From Phycisphaera sp. (GTDB taxonomy: Bacteria; Planctomycetota; Phycisphaerae; Phycisphaerales; SM1A02): DNA of 64,000 nucleotides. A program made the translations under genes and the position numbers. Under the pieces are notes generated by a model. That model was not told the DNA's origin. It did not search any database and saw only the letters and a list, made by a program, of their open reading frames with translations. The stretch is taken from the NCBI GenBank assembly GCA_016124975.1, contig WGMP01000016.1, positions 20,414 through 84,413 of the forward strand, written 5' to 3'. Below are positions 49,329-57,706 of the stretch, piece after piece. Numbering within the stretch: the first letter of the stretch is position 1; each line of letters starts with the position of its first letter.

Positions 49329-50491
49329 AGGCTCTCGAAGAGCGCCTTGAAGTTGCCCTTCCCGAAGCTCTGCGAGCCGCGGCGGCAGATGATCTCGAAG
49401 AAGAGCGTGGGGCGGTCCTGCAGGGGCTTCGTGAAGAGCTGGAGGAGGTACCCCTCGTCGTCTGCGTCGACGAGGATGCCGAGGTCCTTGACCTTCTTGT
49501 GGTCTTCCTTCACGACCTGGTGGCCGTGGTCGGTCAGCATCTTGTCGACGCGGTTCCACACCGTCTCGTAGTAGGCGTCGGGGATCGTGAGGAAGTCGAC
49601 GCCGCGGCGGCGCAGTTCGGTGATCGACGAAAGCTCGTCGTCGGTGCGGAGCGCGAGGTGCTGGACGCCGGGGGTGTTGTCGTGCCAGTCGAGGTACTCC
49701 TGGATCTGGCTCTTCTTCTTGCCTTCGGCGGGCTCGTTGATCGGCATCTTGATGAGGTGGTTGCCGCTCGCCATCACCTTCGACATGAGCGCCGAATACT
49801 CGGTGCCGATGTCCTTGTCGTCGAAGTGCTTGAACATGGCGAAGCCGAGGACCTCCTCGTACCACTTCACCCAGTGGTTCATCTTGCCTTCCTCGACATT
49901 GCCGACCGCGTGGTCGACGAACTTGAGGCCGCAGGGATTCGCCTTGTTATAGGCGTTGAGCGCGAAGTTCTCGACGGTGCGGAAGCCCGGCATGAACGCG
50001 CCGCCCGACTTCACCGCGGGCAGGCCGTAGGCGCCCGTGCGGGAGACGAAGGTGTGGATGGCGCGGCCGTAGGTCTTGATGCCGGCGAAGGTGACCGAGC
50101 CGTTCGCGTCGGAGTGGGTGACGGGTTCGTACGCGCTTTCGCCGCCGTTCTTGACGGCCTGCTTCCACGCCTTCTCGGCGTCGAACACGGTGAGGGCGAT
50201 GTCCTTGACGCCGTCGCCGTAGCGCGCCGACTCCTGCGCCGCGATCCCGTCCTTCGTCAGCGAGCTCTCGAGCACGATGCGGATGTTGCCCTGCGTGAGG
50301 AGATACATCGCGCGGTCGCGGCTGCCCGTGGTCAGGTCTGCGATCTGCTCGACCTGGAAGCCGAAGGCGCTTGCGTAGAAGAACGCCGCCTGCTTGGCGT
50401 TGCCGACATAGAACCGCACATGGTCGACATCGATCAACTGCAGGGGATCGGTGGCGGTCGAGGCGGTGGCGGAGGGGCTGAGCGTGGTCAT
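49295..50491 (-). CDS. hppD: 4-hydroxyphenylpyruvate dioxygenase
   Basis: 398 aa, two vicinal-oxygen-chelate halves. The non-haem iron ligands are expected at VDHAVGNV (His), TPGVQHLALRTDD (His) and PTLFFEIICRRG (Glu), all present in order; KGNFKALFESLE closes the protein. It converts 4-hydroxyphenylpyruvate to homogentisate in tyrosine breakdown or tocopherol/plastoquinone-type routes. No other pathway gene is adjacent. Start at 50491, set by TATGAT 6 nt upstream. The last codons are the source of the tandem repeat downstream. Confidence 0.95.
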   Translation of the reverse strand: MTTLSPSATASTATDPLQLIDVDHVRFYVGNAKQAAFFYASAFGFQVEQIADLTTGSRDRAMYLLTQGNIRIVLESSLTKDGIAAQESARYGDGVKDIALTVFDAEKAWKQAVKNGGESAYEPVTHSDANGSVTFAGIKTYGRAIHTFVSRTGAYGLPAVKSGGAFMPGFRTVENFALNAYNKANPCGLKFVDHAVGNVEEGKMNHWVKWYEEVLGFAMFKHFDDKDIGTEYSALMSKVMASGNHLIKMPINEPAEGKKKSQIQEYLDWHDNTPGVQHLALRTDDELSSITELRRRGVDFLTIPDAYYETVWNRVDKMLTDHGHQVVKEDHKKVKDLGILVDADDEGYLLQLFTKPLQDRPTLFFEIICRRGSQSFGKGNFKALFESLEIEQGRRGNL

Positions 50492-50497
50492 GGCGCG

Positions 50498-50503
50498 ATC
50501 ATA
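50498..50503 (-). promoter_or_regulatory. Leaderless-type -10 box (TATGAT) for hppD
   Basis: On the minus strand it ends 6 nt before the ATG at 50491. Confidence 0.5.
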
Positions 50504-50617
50504 GTGCGGCCGCGCGGGCGCGCTCAAGTGGCGCGGGGCGCATGAAGGGCACAAGTTGATGAAGTTTCACGGCGCTCTCGCCATGCCGTGCTACGCTTCT
50601 CGCCCTGGAGAACCGCC

Positions 50618-50890
50618 TTGGCCGACGACCGAACCCGAGAGACAGACGCCGCGCGCGAGCGCCCGTCGTACGCACCCGAGAACCGCTCTGCGCGTGCGGG
50701 GAAGATTCTCGCGGTCGGCACCTTCGCGGCACTTCTCTTCGGGGCGCTCGCCACGATTCTTGTCGTGCTGAACCGCGGTCGATCTGGAATCGACACGCCG
50801 CCGCAGATCATCGACTCGCGCACGGGCTATCGCACGAACGACGCGCCTGCGCCTGCGCCTGAGCCTTCGCCCGCCCCGAAGCCCGAGTGA
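50618..50890 (+). CDS. Small single-pass membrane protein
   Basis: 90 aa from a TTG preceded by GGAGAA at 5 nt. An acidic/basic cytoplasmic N-terminus of 25 residues leads into one transmembrane helix (ILAVGTFAALLFGALATILV) and an extracytoplasmic Pro/Ala/Glu-rich tail (PAPAPEPSPAPKPE). The frame stays open to 50588. A TACGCT box lies 20 nt upstream. Function unknown; it sits between hppD and convergent apt. Confidence 0.5.
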   Translation: MADDRTRETDAARERPSYAPENRSARAGKILAVGTFAALLFGALATILVVLNRGRSGIDTPPQIIDSRTGYRTNDAPAPAPEPSPAPKPE

Positions 50891-50914
50891 GGTGCGCGGG
50901 TCAGTACGCGCGGC

Positions 50915-51439
50915 TCAGTACTTGAGAAGCGCCTCGACGCGCATGTCGCCGAGGTGCGCACGGCCGCCGAGGAAGCCGAGCTCGATGAGGACGCTCGCGC
51001 CGACGATCTCTGCGCCGAGCCCTTCGCGGCCGAGGAGCTTCGCGCTTGCGGCAAGCGTGCCTCCCGTCGCCAACAGGTCGTCGACGAGGAGGACGCGCAT
51101 CCCCGGCTGCACGGCGTCGACATGGACATGGAGGTGGTCGGTGCCGTACTCGAGCGCGTATTCGATCGAGCGGGTCTTGCCCGGCAGCTTGCCCGGCTTG
51201 CGCACAGGGACGAACCCCGCGCTGAGCGCCGTCGCCACCGCGGTGCCGAAGATGAAGCCGCGGCTCTCGGGGCCGACGACGACATCGACGCGGTGGCCGC
51301 GGAAGGGGTTCGCCATGAGCTCGACCGCGAGCGCGAGGCCCGCGGGGTCGGCCAGGAGCGGCGTCACATCCTTGAAGACGATTCCTGGCTTCGGGAAGTC
51401 GGGGATGTCGCGGATGAGTCTCGTCAGCTCGGGCAGCAT
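50915..51439 (-). CDS. apt: Adenine phosphoribosyltransferase
   Basis: 174 aa type I phosphoribosyltransferase for purine salvage. Motifs: FPKPGIVFKDVTPLL, VVGPESRGFIFGTAVA, VRKPGKLPGKTRSIEYALEY and the PRPP loop VLLVDDLLATGGTLAAS. Start at 51439 set by TACCTT 6 nt upstream, divergent from the GroES-like gene across only 41 bp. Confidence 0.95.
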   Translation of the reverse strand: MLPELTRLIRDIPDFPKPGIVFKDVTPLLADPAGLALAVELMANPFRGHRVDVVVGPESRGFIFGTAVATALSAGFVPVRKPGKLPGKTRSIEYALEYGTDHLHVHVDAVQPGMRVLLVDDLLATGGTLAASAKLLGREGLGAEIVGASVLIELGFLGGRAHLGDMRVEALLKY

Positions 51440-51445
51440 GCGGGC

Positions 51446-51451
51446 AAGGTA
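51446..51451 (-). promoter_or_regulatory. Leaderless-type -10 box (TACCTT) for apt
   Basis: On the minus strand it ends 6 nt before the ATG at 51439. It falls where the -35 of the divergent gene would be. Confidence 0.45.
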
Positions 51452-51468
51452 GCGGAACGCGCCGCGGC

Positions 51469-51474
51469 TATCAT
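51469..51474 (+). promoter_or_regulatory. Leaderless-type -10 box (TATCAT)
   Basis: TATCAT ends 6 nt before the ATG at 51481. Confidence 0.5.
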
Positions 51475-51480
51475 CGCGCC

Positions 51481-51819
51481 ATGCGCGACGCAGACGACCG
51501 TGCCGAGAAGAAGTCGACCAAGACCCTCGAGGTGGTGGAGCCGATCGGGCGACGCGTCCTCATCCGCAAGGACGAGGACAAGAAGATCACGAAGGTCGGC
51601 CTGCACCTTCCCGACAAGATCGAGATTCCCACGCTGACGGGGCGCGTCGTGACCGTGAGCGCGGAGGTCGAGCGCGACGAGAACTATCCGATCAAGCGCT
51701 ACGACCGCGTGCTCTTCAACCCGAAGCATGCGATTCCCGTCGACTTCGAGGGCGACAACAGGCTCTTTGTGATTCCCGTGGAGGATGTCGTGGCCGTCTT
51801 CCGCAGGGAGCCCGCGTGA
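51481..51819 (+). CDS. Divergent GroES-like co-chaperonin domain protein
   Basis: 112 aa. The Cpn10 barrel is recognisable: VVEPIGRRVLIRKDEDKK, a roof/mobile-loop segment TKVGLHLPDKIEI, GRVVTVSAEVERDENYPIKR, YDRVLFNPKHAIPVDFEGDN and a closing FVIPVEDVVAVF. The mobile loop is shorter and more polar than in GroES, and no groL is nearby, so it may not cap GroEL. It overlaps aroA by 4 bp (GTGA), an unusual neighbour. Confidence 0.75.
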   Translation: MRDADDRAEKKSTKTLEVVEPIGRRVLIRKDEDKKITKVGLHLPDKIEIPTLTGRVVTVSAEVERDENYPIKRYDRVLFNPKHAIPVDFEGDNRLFVIPVEDVVAVFRREPA

Positions 51820-53195
51820 GCGACGGGCGGGCGCCCGCGCGCGCCGTGGCGGCGTTTGCTCCCCGCGACCTCGGGCGTCTTGCCGCGCGCATTCGCGTGC
51901 CCGGGTCGAAGAGCCTGACGAACAGGCACCTCGTGCTCGCGGCGCTCGCCGACGGCGAGAGCGTGCTGCGCGGCGCGCTGCGCTCGGACGACTGCGACAG
52001 GCTGTGCGCGGCGCTTGCGGCGATGGGTGCGCGGTTCTCATGGACTTCCGCAGACACCGTGCGCGTCGAGGGCGTTGCGGGCCGCCCGCGCGGCGGCGTG
52101 CGCGTCGACCTCGGCGACGGGGGCACGCCGACGCGCTTCATGCTGGCGGTGGCCGCGCTCGCGGCCGAGGACTCCGAGATCGACGGCAGCGCGCGCATGC
52201 GCGAGCGGCCTGTGGGCGAGGGGGTCGACCTTCTCGTCGCGCTCGGTGCGCGCGCGGCGTTTCCTCAAGGCGGGCACGCGCTGCCGGTCGTGATCGGCGG
52301 GCCGCTTCGCGGCGGTGCGGTCGACATCGGGCGCACGGCGTCGAGCCAGTTCGTGTCGGCGCTCATGCTCGTCGCGCCGTGGATGCCCGAGGGCCTCGAC
52401 ATCCGCTTCACCGACGAGCCGACGAGTGCGTCGTATCTCGCGCTCTCGCTCGGCGCGCTCGCCGCGCACGGGGTCGACGCGGCGACGGGCTTCGCGCCGA
52501 CCATGCTGTCGGCGGGCGCTGGCGCGGGCCTTCGGTCGGTCGCGATCGCGCCGACGCGCGTGAAAGGCGCCGAGATCGACATCGAGCCCGACGCGTCGAG
52601 CGCCGTCTATCCCGCGGCGCTCGCGGCCTTGGTCGGTGGCGAAATCGTTCTCGAGGGTCTTCCGCGGCGCTCGGTGCAGCCTGATTCGTTCTTCCTCGAC
52701 GACCTTGCGCTGCGCGGGGTCGAGGTGCTGGCGGCCGATGCGCCCGATGGCGGCGTGGCGTGCCGCGTGCGCGCGGCGGTCGCGCGGCTGCGCGCGCGGG
52801 ACGCAGACTATGCCCGCGCCCCCGACGCGGCGGTGATGGCGATGGTGCTGGCCGCGTGCGGCGACGGGCCGAGCCGCTTCACGGGGCTCGAGACGCTGCG
52901 CGTGAAGGAGTCCGACCGCATCGAGTCGGTGGCGGCGGGGCTTCGCGCCCTCGGCGGGCGCGTCGAGACGGGCGCGGACTGGGCGATCGTCCATCCGCTG
53001 CCAGAGCGCGTCGTCCCAGCGACCGTCGCCGCCTCGCGCGACCACCGCGTCGCCATGGCCTTCGCGGTGCTCGGCTCGCTCTACGCAGGCGTTGCGATCG
53101 ACGACCCGAGCGTGGTCGAGAAGAGCTGGCCCGCGTTCTGGGAGGCGCTCGACTTGCTTCGGTCGCAGGTTTCCCGTCAGAATGGCGGACGATGA
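51816..53195 (+). CDS. aroA: 3-phosphoshikimate 1-carboxyvinyltransferase (EPSP synthase)
   Basis: 459 aa, GTG start. Shikimate pathway step giving EPSP. Motifs: RVPGSKSLTNRHLVLAALA (phosphate site), LGDGGTPTRFMLAVAALA in place of the usual LGNAGTAMR, RERPVGEGVDLLVALGA, SSQFVSALMLVAPW, EPDASSAVYPAALAAL, LRVKESDRIESVAAGLRALG and a final DHRVAMAFAVLG. The LGDGGTPTR variant near the PEP-binding loop is noted, but the fold is complete. Overlaps both neighbours by 4 bp. Confidence 0.93.
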   Translation: MSDGRAPARAVAAFAPRDLGRLAARIRVPGSKSLTNRHLVLAALADGESVLRGALRSDDCDRLCAALAAMGARFSWTSADTVRVEGVAGRPRGGVRVDLGDGGTPTRFMLAVAALAAEDSEIDGSARMRERPVGEGVDLLVALGARAAFPQGGHALPVVIGGPLRGGAVDIGRTASSQFVSALMLVAPWMPEGLDIRFTDEPTSASYLALSLGALAAHGVDAATGFAPTMLSAGAGAGLRSVAIAPTRVKGAEIDIEPDASSAVYPAALAALVGGEIVLEGLPRRSVQPDSFFLDDLALRGVEVLAADAPDGGVACRVRAAVARLRARDADYARAPDAAVMAMVLAACGDGPSRFTGLETLRVKESDRIESVAAGLRALGGRVETGADWAIVHPLPERVVPATVAASRDHRVAMAFAVLGSLYAGVAIDDPSVVEKSWPAFWEALDLLRSQVSRQNGGR

Positions 53196-55024
53196 CGAAC
53201 TCGGCCTTCTGGCACTTCGCGCGACGGATGCTTCGGCGTCGGCGGCTTGCCGTGGGAACGCTCGTCTTCTCGGTGATCTCCGCGGGCGGGCTTGCGTCGG
53301 GCCTCGTCTCGATCGGGTGGCTGCTCGAGCTGATCCTCGGGACGGACCCCGCGGTGAACCTCTCGTCGATCGCGGCGGGCGCCGTCGAGCGCCACCCCGC
53401 GATCGGCGCGCTCATTCCTGACGCCCTCCTCGCGTGGCTTCCCACCGACCGGCTTGCGGGCGTCGGGCTCATCCTCGGGGCGCTCCTTCTCCTCACCTTC
53501 GCGGGCGCGTTTGCGAACTTCCTGCACCAGTACTGCTCGCTCACGCTCTCGATGGTGACGGTGAGCGAGATCCGCCTCGAGGCGTTCCGTCATGCGCTGC
53601 GCCTGCCGCTGTCGTCGGTGCTGCGGCGCGGGCCCGCCGAGATCGTCTCGCGCGTGACGCGCGACACGGCGGAGCTCGAGCGCGGGTTCTCCGCGCTCAC
53701 GAGCAAGGCGCTCGCGCAGGTGACGAAGGGCGCGGGCGCGTTCCTCGCGGCGGTCTGGTTCGATTGGCGCCTGACGCTTGTCGCGGTGGTCGTCGCGCCC
53801 GTCCTCGGCGCCGTGCTGCGGAAGTTCGGAAAGCGCATCCTCCGCGGCAGCCGCAACACGCTGAAGGCCTACGAAGACCTGCTGCGCAACTCGAACGAAT
53901 CGATGCAGGGCCTGCGCGGCATCAAGACAGCGACCGCGGAGCGGATGGCGCGCAGGCGGTTCGGCGCTGCGAACCGCGCGGTGATCCGCGAGGACAGGCG
54001 CGTGCGCCTCGCGCGGGCGATCTCGAGCCCGCTCATCGAGGCGCTTGCGATCACGGTGATCATGGCGCTCGCGTTCCTCGCGGCGCACGAGATCCTCGCG
54101 GGCCGCATGAAGTTCGACGACTTCCTGATGGCGCTCGCGTCGCTTGGCGTCGCGGGCGGAAGCCTGAAGCCGCTGACGGGGCTCCTGAACGACATCCAGG
54201 CCGCGGCCGCGCCCGCGGAGCGGATCCTCGAGATCATGGCGATTCCCGCGGAGGGCGTGCGCGAGCGTGAGCTTCCCGCGCTGCCGCGCCACCGCGCGTC
54301 GATCGAGTTCAAGGGCGTGCGCTACCGCTACGAAGGCGCCGACCGCGACGCGCTGCGCGGCGTCGACCTGCGCATCGCGCACGGCGAGTTCATTGCGATC
54401 GTCGGCCCGAACGGATGCGGGAAGACCACGCTCGCGAGCCTCCTCGTGCGGCTCTTCGACCCAAGCGAAGGCTCGGTGCGCATCGACGGCACGGACATCG
54501 CGGGCGTCTCGCTCGGGTCGCTGCGTGGGCAGATCGGCGTGGTGCCGCAGGAGCCGCTTCTCGTGCGCGGTTCGATCCGCGAGAATGTCGCGCTCGGCCT
54601 TGCGGGCGTCGGCGACGCCGCGCTGCGCACGGCGCTCGAGCGCGCGCACGCCGCGTCGTTCGTCGACGCGCTTGCGAAGGGGGTCGACGCAGAGCTTGGC
54701 GAGGGCGGCAGCGGGCTCTCGGGCGGGCAGCGGCAGCGGCTTGCGATTGCGCGGGCGCTGCTGCGCGAGCCGTCGATCCTCGTCCTCGACGAGGCGACGA
54801 GCCAGATCGACGCCGAGAGCGAGGCGCAGATCTCCGCCGCGATCGACGAGTTCCGCGCGGGGCGCACGGTGATCGCGATCGCGCATCGCCTGTCGACCGT
54901 CCGCTCGGCCGACCGCATCGTGGTGATGGAGGACGGCGCCGTGACCGATGTCGGCCCGCACGAGGCGCTCACGGCGCGGTGCGAGCTCTATCGGCGCCTG
55001 GTGCAGACCCAGCTCGTGCGGTAG
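53192..55024 (+). CDS. ABC exporter half-transporter (MsbA-like, membrane domain fused to ATPase)
   Basis: 610 aa. N-terminal six-helix exporter domain (LVFSVISAGGLASGLVSIGW near the start; the coupling region RGPAEIVSRVTRDTAELERG). The ATPase domain has Walker A IVGPNGCGKTTLASLLV, Q-loop VVPQEPLLVRGSIREN, signature LSGGQRQRLAIARALL, Walker B SILVLDEATSQID and the H-loop AIAHRLSTV. Works as a dimer at the inner membrane. Lipid or drug export is family inference. ATGA overlap with aroA. Confidence 0.92.
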   Translation: MTNSAFWHFARRMLRRRRLAVGTLVFSVISAGGLASGLVSIGWLLELILGTDPAVNLSSIAAGAVERHPAIGALIPDALLAWLPTDRLAGVGLILGALLLLTFAGAFANFLHQYCSLTLSMVTVSEIRLEAFRHALRLPLSSVLRRGPAEIVSRVTRDTAELERGFSALTSKALAQVTKGAGAFLAAVWFDWRLTLVAVVVAPVLGAVLRKFGKRILRGSRNTLKAYEDLLRNSNESMQGLRGIKTATAERMARRRFGAANRAVIREDRRVRLARAISSPLIEALAITVIMALAFLAAHEILAGRMKFDDFLMALASLGVAGGSLKPLTGLLNDIQAAAAPAERILEIMAIPAEGVRERELPALPRHRASIEFKGVRYRYEGADRDALRGVDLRIAHGEFIAIVGPNGCGKTTLASLLVRLFDPSEGSVRIDGTDIAGVSLGSLRGQIGVVPQEPLLVRGSIRENVALGLAGVGDAALRTALERAHAASFVDALAKGVDAELGEGGSGLSGGQRQRLAIARALLREPSILVLDEATSQIDAESEAQISAAIDEFRAGRTVIAIAHRLSTVRSADRIVVMEDGAVTDVGPHEALTARCELYRRLVQTQLVR

Positions 55025-55094
55025 GGGCGCGGGAAGCGCCCCCGCGCACCCTGCTACAGTGACGCGCCCTCGTGGCACCACGGGCCCGCGAAAC

Positions 55095-55682
55095 ATGGCC
55101 GTCTCCGCATTCCTCCGCAACTTCATCGGCGCAGCGTCGTCGTCGGACCTCGACGCCGTCGCGCAGGCGGTCGCCTCCGTGCGCGAGATGCGGGAGGCCG
55201 CGGACGCGGTGCGCGCGCTCGCCGAGCGGTCGGGCGCGGACGCAGAGGCCGCGCGGCGCGCGATGGAGTCGGAGGTGGCGCGGCTCACCGCGCGGCTCGA
55301 GGCGATGCCCGAGATGCGCGCGCAGCTCGAGCAGTTCGTCCAGTCGCTCGGGCGCACGATGACGGGCGCCGCGGACAGGCTCGATTCGGTCGACGACCGC
55401 ATGCATCACCTCGAGCAGCAGTCGCGCGCGCAGTCGGAGCTTCTGTCGATCGCGCGCACCGAGCTCGACAGACAGGGACGCGTGCTGTCCGAGCTTGCGC
55501 CCGAGGTGCGCGGGCTTCTCGCGGCGACGGAGCGCCTGGCGGCCGCGACCGAGCGCACGGAGGCGCTGGTCCGCGAGGTCGAGGAGCGGAAGGTCCGCGT
55601 GGGCCGCACGGAGCGGGTCGCGATGGTGGCGGCGGCCGTGGCGGTGGTGGCGGCCGCGGCGGCGATCCTGCGCGCATGGTGA
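55095..55682 (+). CDS. Coiled-coil protein with C-terminal membrane anchor
   Basis: 195 aa. From about residue 20 to 165 the sequence is Ala/Arg/Glu-rich heptad-like coiled coil (AERSGADAEAARRAMESEVA, RLDSVDDRMHHLEQQSRAQ). A hydrophobic C-terminus (VAMVAAAVAVVAAAAAILRAW) would anchor it in the membrane with the coil in the cytoplasm. A TACAGT box at 55055 suggests a leader of about 30 nt. Its role is unknown. Position before the importer genes may be chance. Confidence 0.6.
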   Translation: MAVSAFLRNFIGAASSSDLDAVAQAVASVREMREAADAVRALAERSGADAEAARRAMESEVARLTARLEAMPEMRAQLEQFVQSLGRTMTGAADRLDSVDDRMHHLEQQSRAQSELLSIARTELDRQGRVLSELAPEVRGLLAATERLAAATERTEALVREVEERKVRVGRTERVAMVAAAVAVVAAAAAILRAW

Positions 55683-55712
55683 GGTTGAACGGATTCGCGA
55701 AAGGAGTCGTGG

Positions 55713-56729
55713 ATGTTCTTCGGACGAATGAAGCGCAGCGGAAGCGATGAGCCGGCGCCCAAGGTGCCGCTCCTGCAGCGGGCGATCGCCCTGAGCTGCT
55801 CGCTCGCGCTGATCTGGCTGCTCTTCGCACCGAACTCTCCTTTTGCGACGAAGCCGCCCGCGAAGCGTGCGGATTCCGCGGTCGTCGACGCGGCGCCCGG
55901 CGCAGCGGGAGGCGCGGCGGGGAGTGAGGCGGGGGCGCAGCCGCGCGTCGCGGCTCCGAAGTCACCAAGCCCGCGCATCGCCTCGACGAGCCCCGCGATC
56001 ACAGACTCGCTTGTCGCGCTCGGTCTCGAGGCCCATGTCGTCGGCCGAAGCCCGTTCTGCAAGAGCGTTTCCGAGTCGGTGCCCGTGGTCGGCGACCTGC
56101 GTGACTTCGATGCGGAGCGTCTCGCCCTCTCGGGCGCGGAGGTCCTCTTCGTGCAGCCGCCGCTTGCGGGCGTCGACCCCGCGCTGCGGGCCTACTGCGA
56201 GTCGAAGTCGATCCGCCTCGTCGCGCGCAGGCTCGAGTCGCTCGCCGATGTCGAGCGGCTCGTCGACGACATCGCGGCTGTGTTCGGGGTCGAGCCCAAT
56301 GTCGGCGGTTCGGTGCTCGAGCGCTCGCTCGGCGGCGCGCGCGCGAGCATCAAGTCGGGCGTCGCGGCGCCCGAGGGTGCGCGACAGGTGCTTCTCCTCG
56401 TCTCCGCCGATCCGTTCCTCGCCGCGGGGCGCGGAACCTATCTCGACGAGCTCCTCGCGGGGGCGACGATGGCGAACCAAATGGAACGCACGGGATACAT
56501 CGAGCTTTCCGCAGAGGCGATCGCCGCGCTTGGGCCGACGACCGTGCTCGGCGTGACGGAGAGCGCTGCGGGCGCCGCGCGGATGCGCGAGCTCCTCGAG
56601 CGCGTTCCGTGGGGCGAGAAGGGTGCGCCCGCGATCTCGGTCTCGGCGCTGCCCGAGCTCCTGTCGCCGAGCCTCGTGGCGGTGGCGAAGCGCGACGAGC
56701 TGGTGCGCCTCGCAGAGGCCGCGCGGTGA
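55713..56729 (+). CDS. Periplasmic cobalamin/siderophore-binding protein (BtuF-like)
   Basis: 338 aa. A transmembrane helix (AIALSCSLALIWLLFAPN) and a 40-residue Ala/Gly linker precede a class III binding-protein domain beginning SPRIASTSPAITDSLVALGL. Further features are VGDLRDFDAERLALSGAEVLFVQ (in part), CESKSIRLVARRLESLADV and YLDELLAGATMANQ. It overlaps the permease gene in a GTGA and belongs to a three-gene importer. AAAGGAG Shine-Dalgarno. Vitamin B12 or an iron chelate is the likely ligand; sequence cannot decide. Confidence 0.85.
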   Translation: MFFGRMKRSGSDEPAPKVPLLQRAIALSCSLALIWLLFAPNSPFATKPPAKRADSAVVDAAPGAAGGAAGSEAGAQPRVAAPKSPSPRIASTSPAITDSLVALGLEAHVVGRSPFCKSVSESVPVVGDLRDFDAERLALSGAEVLFVQPPLAGVDPALRAYCESKSIRLVARRLESLADVERLVDDIAAVFGVEPNVGGSVLERSLGGARASIKSGVAAPEGARQVLLLVSADPFLAAGRGTYLDELLAGATMANQMERTGYIELSAEAIAALGPTTVLGVTESAAGAARMRELLERVPWGEKGAPAISVSALPELLSPSLVAVAKRDELVRLAEAAR

Positions 56730-57706
56730 AGCGACGGGGATTCGCGATCCTTCTTGCGTTCCTTGTGGTCGGCGCGCTCCTTCGCGTCGCGGTCGGGCCC
56801 GTGGCGGTCGATGGCGGCATTGCGCTTCGGCTCGGCGTGCCTTCGGGCGAGGTCCTCTCGCTGCGGGGGCTTTCGGTGCTCTCCGCGCTCGTCGTCGGCG
56901 CGGCGCTCGGGCTGTCGGGGCTGTCGCTCCAGACCCTGCTGCGCAACCCGCTGGCGTCGCCCTTCGTCCTCGGCATCTCGAGCGGCGCTGGCTTCGGCGT
57001 CGCGTGCGTCCTCGTGCTCGGCTACCTCTTCGCGTGGGGCGGAAACTGGGTGGGCGAGGCGTTCGGCGCCGTCACGGGCGCCGCCGTTGCGCTCGCCATC
57101 GTGTCGCGCTTCGGCCGCGGCGGCGATGGCCACGACCCGACGACGCTCGTCCTTGCGGGTGTCATCCTCGGCTCGATCTTCAGCGCGGGCACGGTGCTCG
57201 CCGAGCATCTCGTGCCGCACGGTCTCCGCGGCGACCTCCTCTCGTGGATGGCGGGGCGGCTTCCTGAGATTCCAGACCGCGGGATCCTTGGGCTCGTCGC
57301 GGCGGTCGTCGTGCTCGCGTGGCTTTCGCTCGCCGCGCGGGCGCGCGCACTCGATGTCTCGATGCTGTCGGACGACGAGGCGCGCTCGTCGGGCGTGATG
57401 CTTGCGGGCCTGCGCGGCAACCTCTTCTGGACGGGCGGCATCCTCGCGGGGGTCGCCGTCGCCTACGCGGGCCCGATCGGCTTCGTCGGGCTCGTCGGGC
57501 CGCACCTCGCGCGGCGCCTGCTCGGTCCGCACCACGCTGCGCTCGTGCCTGGATCCGCGCTCGCGGGCGCCGCGCTCCTCGTCACGGCGGACGCTGCGCG
57601 GCAGGTGATCGACCTCGGCAGCGGACGACTTCCCGTCGGCGTTCTGACGGCGCTCGCGGGCGGCCCCGCGTTTCTGTGGCTTCTCCGCAAGGGGGCGTTC
57701 CGATGA
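56726..57706 (+). CDS. FecCD-type ABC transporter permease (BtuC-like)
   Basis: 326 aa, about nine to ten membrane helices. Family signatures: GLSGLSLQTLLRNPLASPFVLG (in part, LQTLLRNPLASPFVLGIS), GVILGSIFSAG, LSWMAGRLPEI, and the coupling loop AYAGPIGFVGLVGPHLARRL. Starts with GTG in an overlap with the binding-protein gene and ends in an ATGA with the ATPase gene, so all three are translationally coupled. Confidence 0.92.
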   Translation: MKRRGFAILLAFLVVGALLRVAVGPVAVDGGIALRLGVPSGEVLSLRGLSVLSALVVGAALGLSGLSLQTLLRNPLASPFVLGISSGAGFGVACVLVLGYLFAWGGNWVGEAFGAVTGAAVALAIVSRFGRGGDGHDPTTLVLAGVILGSIFSAGTVLAEHLVPHGLRGDLLSWMAGRLPEIPDRGILGLVAAVVVLAWLSLAARARALDVSMLSDDEARSSGVMLAGLRGNLFWTGGILAGVAVAYAGPIGFVGLVGPHLARRLLGPHHAALVPGSALAGAALLVTADAARQVIDLGSGRLPVGVLTALAGGPAFLWLLRKGAFR

